Program-made: the position numbers and the translations under genes
Shown here: one piece after another, positions 55,201-64,000 of the stretch
How positions within the stretch are numbered: position 1 is the stretch's first letter
Layout of the letters: each line of letters opens with the position of its first letter
NCBI GenBank assembly: GCA_027575765.1
Contig: JANBPT010000058.1
Location: 24,101 to 88,100 of the forward strand
Length of the DNA: 64,000 bases
Origin: Tieghemiomyces parasiticus
Lineage: Eukaryota > Kickxellomycota > Dimargaritomycetes > Dimargaritales > Dimargaritaceae
Direction of reading: 5' to 3'
The notes under the pieces: model-generated
Database searches by the model: none
What the model saw: the letters and a program-made list of their open reading frames with translations, nothing else
Told to the model about the DNA's origin: nothing

Positions 55201-58200
55201 GGCTAAATGACCTGCGGCAGGGGCGAGGGTGGTTCAGCGTCTCGCCGCTAAGGTACAGAGTATCGCGACCTCAGAGCCGCTTAGCTGGCTATCCGCCTAC
55301 ACCTTCGACGTGGGCTGGACCCTGAGGTGAATATGGTCGGGATAGCCGGGTTAGCAGGCCGGCTGGCTATTCGCGGAGCGACAAGCAGTCATTGGTCCGG
55401 ACGTTACGGCTGGTCGGGGTCGGCTTGAACAGCCGCCGACACGCGCCGCACACGCCCAGGACGAGCTCCATGTCCCTGGCGATAAGCCACTAGCCGGGAG
55501 ACTCGCTGTCCAATGGCCGACGATACGTCCGACTGTAGCACCGGCAAGCATTACTCGCATGACCAACCTCGACCCCATCTATTCAGCACACTGTGCCGTG
55601 CTTGGTGCTCGTTGCCCCTAAGCGCACCACTTTGCCCAGGAACACCGCCCCCAATCTCGGCAAAGCCAGGCCATAAGCCCGTACTCAATATGCGGATTGT
55701 AAACAGGAAGCCTTGGGCAAAGCCGGACGGGATATGTGTAAACTTGTCACTGCACCTTGGCTAGTTCCCCCAGACGGGGTCCCGCTTGCCGGTCGGGATG
55801 ATTCGTCGGCCAGGGTGGCTGGTAGTCGGGCGTAAATGCCGTAGGGCGCCCCATCGTAGCATTCCGTCCTAACTCCCTAGCGACGGGAACTCGGCCGTTG
55901 ATACTGTAGATCCCGACGAGTCTTCAGATACGGGTGCCTTTCTCCGCCGTCCAAGGTGGGTTACTGGGTTAGGCACGCAACTTACTGGCATTTTTTTAGC
56001 GGACGCTAGCGGACTCTACACACGTGGAATCAAGAGGCGTATCAATGAAAGGGCCAGCCGACTGCAAGCCAGTCAAGCCCCATGCCTAATAGACCCTGGA
56101 CCCCGGGGACAGTTGGTCGTCAAGAGCAGCAGCCTGGTGGTACACCAAAGTTTCCGATAAACCCCCACCCGTCGAGAGTGAACATAGCGCCGAATGTACC
56201 CTCCCCGTTCCGTTGGTTGAGGAGAAAGAGGAGGTGCGCGAAGTGCAGGGATGGGGGGCGACTGGCCAACTTGAGGCTGGTAATACGAGGTCAAGCAGGG
56301 ACGAACAGCGGACAGATAGCACAACTACTGTACATTCTATTCACAAGGCGGTGAGCGGCATCAGAGGAGAGCTATGGTGGAGGAGGGCTACACAGGTCAT
56401 CCCCCTGGTTCAGTCGCCATCTGGATCAAGGCATCCCGGTTGGTTAATGACACTGAAATATTGGTTAAATTTTCTTTGTAAATGAAGGAAGGACCGGCTG
56501 GCAAGCCAGCTAGTCCACTACCAAAAAATGTACTGTCGATGAGCCCCTAAGGACCCAACGCAGACAGATATCCCCGCTACCCCCGACACCCAAGAAGGAT
56601 GGAAGGTAGTGCCAGGCGAGGCCACCTGCCTGGGCACCGGGCAATCTTGACCGCCCAGGCCCCAGTAAGGTAAGTAAAGAAAACGGAGTTGATAAGGGAT
56701 GATCACCTTTTATTCTACTTGCGGCTGTGGGTATTTAACAGTAGGAGCGGTTGTGGGATACGCGATTGTGTTTTGGAGCACTTCGGATTGGACCCAGGTC
56801 TCATTTTTAGAGGGACCGGTAGGACCAGCCACACTCGGAGTAACCCACCTACTGTCTGAGTGTAGGGAAGGATGCCTCGATGGCCCCTACGAACGCTGCT
56901 CTAAGGTGTAGTGTCTAGGCCCGGCCGCCAAGAAGTAAGGGGAATATCCCGTATGAACCAGAGTATGTTCAACATGAAGGTGATGGCATGGTGATCAAAT
57001 TTTTCGGTGGGCTTTTTTAGGGTATATTGGTAAGTTAGACTTGATGGCTTTTACTTGGAACTTAGTGTGCTCCACTATCCAAACGTTCTCCGTGGGTCTA
57101 GATTAGCACTGGACCACTTTCGGGACTGTCCCTTCAGCTGCTGATGTTTTCAGCAGGGTGGCAGAGGCAGACCCAGGCTGCGTTACTGATGATAATGGCC
57201 TCTACTAAAATTGTACCTGGCCCTATCAAAACTATCAAAAAAATTAATCGCATAACGTACGTACCAGTAGTAATAGCCATCGATGGGGTTCTAGGAGACT
57301 TCCCTATCATAGCCTCTCAACCTCAGGTTGCCGTGAAAGATGGCGGATAAATTAATGAGGGAATAGTAACGAGACTGGATAGATTAAACATCTAGTCGTT
57401 GGGGGGGGTTATGACCCGAATCCTCTCACCGACAAGTTTTCCACCGCTATCTAATGGGTGACCAGGCCGGATGGTTAGCTTTGAGGTAGATATAGTCCCC
57501 TTGTAAATGGAAATGAAGTAAGAAGTGATTGATCCCAATGAACTATGCAGTGTAGCATGGGTATCCTTGACTCTGCGACCTAATAAGCAAACTACTACCG
57601 GAGGCCCGCATACCGCAGTTGGTAAATATGGTCCGAGATGAGGTTAGAGCTTCAAGACATGACTATAGGGCATTATAAAAAGGCAAGCGACGCAGCGAGT
57701 AATGCCCCCGACTTTAGAATGGGCCTAGCCAAGTAGTACCCCCTATTTCGTCCCAAGATTCATCTGTAAGACTGTTTCAATACTCCTAGTATTGGTTTCT
57801 AAATATCCCCCTGCGTCATGTGACTACGGCCCATGCGGAGGAGTGGAGAACTGTTACCACCGTATGTAGAAAAAAAAATGGGCGTCGACACACTCGCCTC
57901 TGGGCCCGACCTACTTGGACGAAAACAAGTACCTCTCATTGACCTAGATATGGTTTTGTCTGTATTCTACCTCAACCTACTTGTACTGATACAATACCCC
58001 ATCCATGTACTAGTACACGGTGTATGTCGGCGCCCTCACATCATCCTTTCAGAAGCTGGAAAGCTATTCGCACTAGGATGAGCAATGTCATGTCAGTTTT
58101 ATTTGCAATGTCCGAAATAGCTATGTTTAGCTCTAGCCCGTCAACCCTACGAATCCTAGGGATATGGCGGAGGAGCAGGCTGCGTTGAAGGGGGGGGGAA

Positions 58201-58280
58201 GTTCACGATCGAAGGCCAGGGATCACAGGGTCAGAAGAGTACCTGATCACCCAGAGGGGTGTCCGTCAATCGGACGAGAC
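52298..58280. other. Six-kb region without recognisable genes
   Basis: The first ~700 nt are the HSF upstream region. Beyond that, no open frame on either strand shows a known family. A TATATA at about 53144 has no gene behind it. G runs are at 57400-57407 and 58190-58198. A 70-codon frame at 56699-56911 may be a retroelement relic (see findings). Frames at 57144-57350 and 57833-58081 are unassigned. Confidence 0.5.
56699..56911 (+). pseudogene. Possible RNase H-like retroelement relic
   Basis: The 70-codon frame contains YSTCGCGYLTVGAVVGYAIV and then EGPVGPATLGVTHLLSECR. The order (beta strand, DGS-like TCGC, G-x-V-V-G-Y-A-I-V, A-T-L...L-L-S-E) recalls the first half of an RNase H domain with the catalytic Asp lost. 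Stops flank it on both sides. The resemblance is by eye only. Confidence 0.2.
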
Positions 58281-59864
58281 TTAGGCCTCGAAGTGGGCAA
58301 GCTTGTCGGGGTAGCTGGCGCCACTCTCACGAATCACCTGGGAGGCGAGCCAGTGTCCACACTCGACGCTGGTCGGAAGGGGCTTGCCCTGGACGTACTG
58401 GCCGAGGAATCCGGCGACAAAGGCATCACCCGCACCGTTGGTGTCGACGATCTCGGCCTTGGGGACGGGGTTGACAGGGAAGGTGGTCACATCGGCCTGA
58501 CCCTGGACGGCGACCAGGGTGGCTTTGTCGCCGTGGGTGATGATGACGGTTCGGGGCTTAGCAGCGTTGAGCTTGGGCAGGTCGGCGATACGGCGGGCGA
58601 TCTGGGACAGATCAGAGGTCTCGTAGCCAAAGTTCTTGGACCAGGCCTCGGCCTCGGTCTCGTTACCGAACAGTACGTCCACGTAGGGCATAACCTCTTC
58701 CCAGTTGGCCTTGTAGAACTCCGGGGTGAACGGTGCCGACACGTTCATCATGAAGGTCTTCCCTTGGGCATGGGCGTGTTTGGCCACCTCCATGATACTG
58801 GCCGGGGATACGGTGAGGAAGAATCCGGTGATGTAATAGTACTGGGCGGCCTCAATGCTGGACCAGTTCTCGGGCTGGCGCAGGTGCTTAACGTCGTAGC
58901 TGTTGGCCGCGGCCAGGTTAGCCACCAGGGAACGGTCGGTACCGGTGATGAGTAGGGCGCAGGTACCCGTGGGCTTGGCCTCGTCAATCATGTACAGCGG
59001 CTTGAGGCCGTCCTTCTTGGCAGCGTTGGTGATCTCCTGGCCATACTTGTCGTTGGAGATACAACCGATGAAGGTAGTGGCGCCGGCGGGGAGTAGGCGC
59101 TGGGTAGCATGGACAGTGGGAGGTAACGGCAGAAATAATAGGTCATGGATCGATCGAGTGTGGTTAGTTTTGGTCGCTATGATTAGAGGTGCAAGAGTCA
59201 TCTTGGTCTGTATGGTTCTACATCGCCCACAGTTAAACAGGGTTAGGGTTAACGGGATCTTACCTGAGCGCCGCGCAGGGCGTTCTGACCGGCACCGCCG
59301 GCGATGTACTTGACGGTGTACTTTTTGACCATATCGTCGAACCTGACCCGTTCATAGACGAGGATGTGAAGCGGTGGCAGACCAAGGAGAGATAATTTGG
59401 GTGAGTTTCCCCGCTTCGTAACCTCTTCGGCGGCCAGGATTTGGGCGAAACGTGGATTAACAATGAATAGATGGCCGTGGGGCCTAAATGATGGATTAAG
59501 GCTCAGCTACTTACAGGGGGACGTGCTCCTCCGAAGCCAGGATGGCGTCGTTGGCCTTCAGGCCATACCTGACAGGGAATATGAAGGGGACATGATTTTG
59601 TACCAAGTTACGAAGTACAGGGTTAGTACGCGACCGACGGGCTAGTAATGTCGCTTCTGCTTGGCAATCGAAAGACAGCCAAGACGCACATAGAAAAGGT
59701 GGCCAATCGATGGCCTTCAACGCGATTCCGTGGGATCGGCTGCTCAGTCACCTTCGAACGTACTTCTTCAGGAAATCAGTGTCGACATCGGCACAAATGT
59801 CGAGCAGTGGGTTGCACATGCCAACGATGGCGCCATGGAGGTTATGGTTGTCAGAGGCGGACAT
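58281..59864 (-). CDS. ADO1: Adenosine kinase
   Basis: This 350-residue pfkB-family kinase converts adenosine to AMP with ATP, serving purine salvage and the removal of adenosine made by the methyl cycle. Four exons are 59864-59764, 59568-59515, 59342-59264 and 59099-58281. Donors are GTACGT, GTAAGT and GTAAGA, all acceptors are CAG, and phases 2, 2 and 0 all close. The spliced protein reads MSASDNHNLHGAIVGMCNPL (family GNPLLDI start), FLKKYGLKANDAILASEEH, YIAGGAGQNALRGAQ (substrate-side GG motif) and TTFIGCISNDKYGQ. It ends with the catalytic DTNGAGDAF (297-305, base Asp303). The length equals that of fungal and animal enzymes. The METTL3 gene follows upstream on the same strand. Confidence 0.96.
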
Positions 59865-60614
59865 GGTGGGCGAGATAGAAGGCTGTATAAGCAGGAAGTG
59901 AACGACAGGGAAAGGATGAAATACGTCAAACGGCGAAATGCACTAAAGGGGGGCGTAGTTACTAGTAAGTCAACGGTTGGGGAAGATCTATATGTGACGG
60001 GCGCGGGCGGTTGCATAGATATAACTACCCTCGGCAGCTCCAGTTCACCCTCATTTGCAGCAGGGAGGCGGGCCCTGTCCCCCCCAGTCAGGGGACGCGG
60101 CCTGCCTGGAGGGCGAGAGGGGAGCGCCAGTTCATATGGCGCGCAGTTGGGGAAGACAAACGCGAACCAGGCCAGTTGATCTCCGTCTGAGTGCAAGGTG
60201 CGAATTCACTCTGGTACGTTGCACGAACGTCAGATTTCCCCAGTGGGCTTGGTTTGGCGGTCAGGATTGGGTGGAATACGTGGAGGGAGATGGTTAGTGT
60301 CGGACCATTGGCCGCTGCGTGTTAACGCACTCCGTTAGCTCCCACCAAGGAGACCGTTTCGACCTGCCGAGTCGAATGAACAAGGTGATGTGGCTATTGC
60401 CTGTGATAGGAAGGCGGGCATCCTTCCTGCGACGATGTGCCTTCCACTGCGACCCCCTTACTTTACAGCACCAAAGCCGTGGACAAAAGAGAACTTGCTA
60501 GGGAGTACCTCCTTCGTAGCTGCCACCGGCTACAATTGTGTGTCCGAGCTCAAACTAGATACAGTAGGCCGATAGTGCATTTTATTTCTATAGCATCCAG
60601 ACCAGGCCCTACGA
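59865..60614. other. Spacer between METTL3 and adenosine kinase
   Basis: 750 nt containing the METTL3 3' flank and adenosine kinase promoter. Short frames on both strands are unrecognised. Confidence 0.55.
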
Positions 60615-61700
60615 CTACCCGGTATCCTCGGCCGGTAGGGTGGGTAATGTCTCGGGCAGGGGCGTCAGCGCAAGCGGGGTGTCGGGATAGCATCGGTTGA
60701 ATTTGTCCACGACCTCCTTTTCGTACACCCGGGCGCCGTTGAGCTGGTTACCGAGCGTAACCCAGCCAGGGCGGGTATTATGGCTGCGGCCGAACAGTTC
60801 GAGTTTCCGGGTGCCCGGCGACAGGCGGTCGATGATACCGTAGATCTGGTCGGGTTTCCGGCTGGTCTCACGGACCTCAGACACGATCACGTCGCAGTCC
60901 ACCCCACCGTTGAGCCACCGTTGGGGACGGCCCTTGGCACCCACCAGGCAGTGCTCCTTGCTGTGGTTGAGCCAGTGGCCCGTTCGACCCGTGCGGATCA
61001 GTCGCTGCAGCTGGTTGATCTTAACCCATACAATCTCGTCCACGCGCTCGTAACCCCAGGCGGCCAGGCACTCGCGACCAAGTTCCATGGCGCGACCCGT
61101 CACCCACAAAAAGATGAGACCCTCGTCCTGGAGCTCACAGACCTGCATGGCTTTCATCTCCTCGTCCGACATGGTGCCGTACGGCAGCGACATGCGGATG
61201 TCCCAGGGTGGGTCGGCCATGATGATGCTGAACTTGCCCAGTATCCGGAAATCCAGGGTACGCACATCGCAGTTGATCCACTGGGACGGGTACAACGGCG
61301 GATATGAGGCGCCGTCCGCACTCGGGGCGGCCACATGGGCCACAGTTGTCGGGGGCGGCTGGGCACCCTCGGGAGCTGCAGAGGAGGGAGGTGATGCATC
61401 GGCCTCGCTGCCGGGGGCGGCCATCACCGACGGCCGGTCCGTTGACTCGGCCGGCGTATCGTCCAGCTCGTAATGGATGTATCGGCAGGTATCCAGGCGG
61501 TGGCAGGTATTAAGGTATGAGCAATCACCGAGGGAGAGGTCGGTGTATGGTCGTTTGATGATGCGGAAGTGCAATTGAGGGCAAGGCGTACCCGCAGGAC
61601 CGCGGGCAGCTGCGCATTTGGTCTTGAGAATGTGCTCGCAGGTCTCCCGGAAGACCGGACCGGTGGCATCCGCAACGGAGCGGACGATGGTGGTCGGCAT
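60615..61700 (-). CDS. IME4: METTL3/IME4-type m6A methyltransferase, short form
   Basis: This 361-residue SAM-dependent enzyme is the catalytic subunit that makes N6-methyladenosine in mRNA. Visible in order: the Cys/His segment before the catalytic domain (CPQLHFRIIKRPYTDLSLGD, CSYLNTC...CRYIHYELD), an acidic Ala/Pro-rich linker, WINCDVRTLDFRILGKFSII, the catalytic DPPW (163-166), SLPYGTMSDEEM, LIFLWVTGRAMELGRECL, RTGRTGHWLNHSKEHCLVG, RKPDQIYGIIDRLSPGTRKL and LFGRSHNTRPGWVTLGNQL. These assign it to METTL3 and not METTL14 (which lacks DPPW). I chose ATG 61700; the frame continues upstream but is hydrophobic and unlike the family. At 361 residues it lacks the long N-terminal region of yeast Ime4 and human METTL3, or that region lies in an exon I cannot see. 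Confidence 0.93.
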   Translation of the reverse strand: MPTTIVRSVADATGPVFRETCEHILKTKCAAARGPAGTPCPQLHFRIIKRPYTDLSLGDCSYLNTCHRLDTCRYIHYELDDTPAESTDRPSVMAAPGSEADASPPSSAAPEGAQPPPTTVAHVAAPSADGASYPPLYPSQWINCDVRTLDFRILGKFSIIMADPPWDIRMSLPYGTMSDEEMKAMQVCELQDEGLIFLWVTGRAMELGRECLAAWGYERVDEIVWVKINQLQRLIRTGRTGHWLNHSKEHCLVGAKGRPQRWLNGGVDCDVIVSEVRETSRKPDQIYGIIDRLSPGTRKLELFGRSHNTRPGWVTLGNQLNGARVYEKEVVDKFNRCYPDTPLALTPLPETLPTLPAEDTG

Positions 61701-64000
61701 AGCGGGTCGCACTGCGTAGGAATGGGGCTGCGAGTAAAATGCTACAACGAAGCTAGTCGAGAAGGGAGAAAGGGGCCAGGGCAATGCGTAAAGGGCGAGC
61801 AAAAGCACTTGGAGAAAGACGAAAGGGGGCACCTGGTGAGGCATGTAAAATTGCCCGGGGAGGAGAATTCCATGGGGAACGTTGGCTAAAGCCTAGCTAG
61901 CTAATCGGAAGCCTATAGGACGCTTGTTTCGCTCATATCGCCACTATTGAAACTGGACCTTGCAGCAACACTTCACTTTAGACTGTGGCCAATCGCCACC
62001 AGGCGGTGGCAACTAGACCACGTTGCGTATGAATGAATTGGTTTTTTAGAGTTGCATGGGTTGAATCGTGGGCTGGGGACAAGGGAGCGTGACGGTAAAA
62101 CCAATCAACATGTATGTATGTAAAAGCCATGGTATACCTTTCGTGCTAAGGTGCAGTGCGGTAGATGGAAATCGAATGTGGAAATATACTATGTAAGAAA
62201 AGGGCTCGTACTTGTAAGGTAAGCTGACCTGTATGGAAGGAAGTTTTGAGAGCCCTTTAAATAGGCCTGCAACTTGGGTGTATTCTACGTTGGCGGTGAT
62301 GGCGGCGGTATGCCACCAAAAAATTCCAAGCAGATGACGGATGCATATCCTCTTAGGCGGTCCAAGTCGCCGGGTGGTGGCACTTGTGTGCTGGCAAGGG
62401 CTTATTTCGTTTCTTCCAACGACCAGCAGGTTTGGGGGATGGAAGTTGCCTATCGTATGTGCAACTCATTTCCCACACGAACTGATCTCGCCCGCTGCCA
62501 AGGTCATGTTCGGCACCGTTTTCTCGGCATTCTAACGCATGATACCCTTGTGGAGGGCATTCGACCTTACCTTCAACTGCCAAGCACCACTATCCTAAGA
62601 ACTTATTATGCCAATGGACCATGTTAGGGGTCATGGTACACACAGTAGGGCCGTTAAGCTGAGGGAATCTGCGGCCTTGTATCTATATGTAGCTAACAAG
62701 TTGGACCAACTGTCCTACCACTTCATCCGCAGTAATGGTGTCCCTATATGACCTGATTCGCCTAATCCAGAAAGATGTGCTCCTGAAAGCGGGATGTTAA
62801 GACTCCAAGTGCTGACGCCGATTGGATGTACCAAACCTGGTGCCGTAATAGCAGACTTATGGGAATATTACAACGCATCATCCTAGCCAGGTATGAAGTC
62901 GGGTGCATCCTGAAATGCAAATATAAAAACACTAGCCTATAAAGCCACCTTCAATCGCTAGAACCACAGCTTTATGCCAGAACTTAACTCTGGGCACAAT
63001 GTAACAGTATGCGTCATCTGAGTCTAATACTGCATTAGATACTTGCGGGCACCTTCCGCCTATCCGCCAAAGTCGGGGCAGATTCTAAAAAGAGACGGGC
63101 ATTTAAACAGTTTAGATGTCCAAAATAACAAGCATATAAGGGTCAAACGGATCACTTTAGAATGTCTTATGTGATAGGCAATGTACATCAATGACAGAGA
63201 ACACAGACATTGAGTTTAGAGTAGTCGCTACCAAAATAAGTAAGGAGTGTTGCCGAAGAAACCAAAGCCGCTGTAATTGAGAAGCTGGGCACGGTGGGTC
63301 GCGGTACTTATCCCTGAACCCCTATCCAAAAATTGGTTTACTGAAGTTTACCGGGCAGCCTCGATTAGCCACATCTGTGGCCACTAATGGGAATGGTTGG
63401 ATGGCTGTGGTATCCTAATCCGTACTGGTGTCACCTTTCTCCCACGGTTAAACCAAGCTGCATGTGTGTCAAATTCTGCAAGAGAATGGATGCACCTCTG
63501 GTGAAAACGCGCATGGAAACAGATCATCTGGGCGGAAGTGCAGTCAATAGTACTTGGGTTAATGGTGGGTGCCTGATAAGTAGCAAGGGCTTCATTGTGG
63601 GACTTGTGGGCAAGGGGGCCGATAAAATTATAGTACATATGAAGGTTCAGGTGATTGCAACACCATCACAAGTTCAATTTGTAGTTCCCAAACATGCAAT
63701 CGCGGTTGGTTATTCCCAAGATTACTAAAAAAGTGACTTCCTATCGTCCTGGGGTTGGTTCCTATCGGTATTGTCCAGTCCGTTCAACTACCTCACACTT
63801 TATCACCACCATCTATACCAATCCTGCTTACCAACTAGTCAATCCCCATTTAACATATGAATGGCAGGCCGCTAACCCTTGGATTGTCACACCAAACGTA
63901 TGTCGCTGGTGGTGATGAACCTCTACAGGTGCCTCAAATAATTATGAGGTTTTTGAGTGGGAGGTCTCAGATCCCAGTGTTTCAGATGAAACCTAAGAGA
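61701..64000. other. Right end of window, no supported gene
   Basis: 2.3 kb, including the METTL3 promoter. Frames at 62274-62627 and 63387-63728 have no recognisable domain and a codon use unlike the housekeeping genes. A gene continuing beyond the window cannot be excluded. Confidence 0.5.

Noticed and set aside
57833..58081. 82-codon frame with hydrophobic stretch
   Set aside because: No recognisable family and no promoter or splice context; possibly part of degraded repeat DNA but not supportable as a gene.
59238..59252. Telomere-like GGGTTAGGGTTAA
   Set aside because: Only about two TTAGGG-type units inside an adenosine kinase intron; too short for an interstitial telomere claim.
1..64000. 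tRNA genes, rRNA genes, CRISPR arrays, bacterial operons or insertion sequences
   Set aside because: I scanned for B-box-like GGTTCGA stems, regular repeat-spacer patterns and transposase-like frames and saw none that holds up; the sequence is eukaryotic.

Overview
The window is nuclear DNA of a eukaryote, almost certainly a fungus outside the Dikarya. Genes are monocistronic, on both strands, and many are split by short GT-AG introns (about 48-250 nt). Donors are mostly GTAAGT, and several introns carry a CTAAC-like branch site. The protein set combines universal eukaryotic genes with fungal signatures (a 7TM-RGS protein, an Fps1-like aquaglyceroporin, an Nhp10-type HMG protein). A 4EHP-type eIF4E and a METTL3-type m6A methyltransferase, both close to animal sequences, suggest an early-diverging lineage. 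A Zoopagomycota/Kickxellomycotina-like species (for example a mycoparasite) is my best guess, but this is inference and not proof.

Layout. 1-14 kb: ribosomal protein eL28, RER1, and three secreted orphan proteins (7.2, 9.6 and 12.1 kb), each preceded by a good TATA box. 14-29 kb: an aquaglyceroporin with altered pore motifs, mitochondrial bL9m, the 6.6-kb intronless spliceosomal helicase BRR2, frataxin, and AP-3 beta adaptin. 29-36 kb: the INO80 subunit NHP10, a doubtful small gene, a gene-poor stretch, and a fourth secreted orphan with an F-box-like N-terminus. 37-47 kb: eIF4E2/4EHP (6 exons), a 7TM-RGS protein whose RGS domain is split by a long insertion, SRP68, and a conserved Cys-rich ER-type membrane protein. 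47-52 kb: an RNF216-like RBR ubiquitin ligase with a hydrophobic insertion inside the IBR, and a heat shock factor. 52.3-58.3 kb: a 6-kb stretch without a recognisable gene, with one possible retroelement relic. 58-62 kb: adenosine kinase and METTL3/IME4. 61.7-64 kb: no supported gene.

There is no operon-like organisation. The genes do not form a single pathway. They are core functions (translation, splicing, secretion and membrane traffic, Fe-S chemistry, RNA methylation, nucleotide salvage) interspersed with lineage-specific secreted proteins. Exon boundaries were fixed by requiring consensus splice sites, conserved reading phase, and an uninterrupted match to the remembered family sequence. 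The least usual items are the split RGS and IBR domains, the aquaporin without the filter arginine, and the set of TATA-driven secreted orphans, three of which have a phase-0 intron just after the signal-peptide region.
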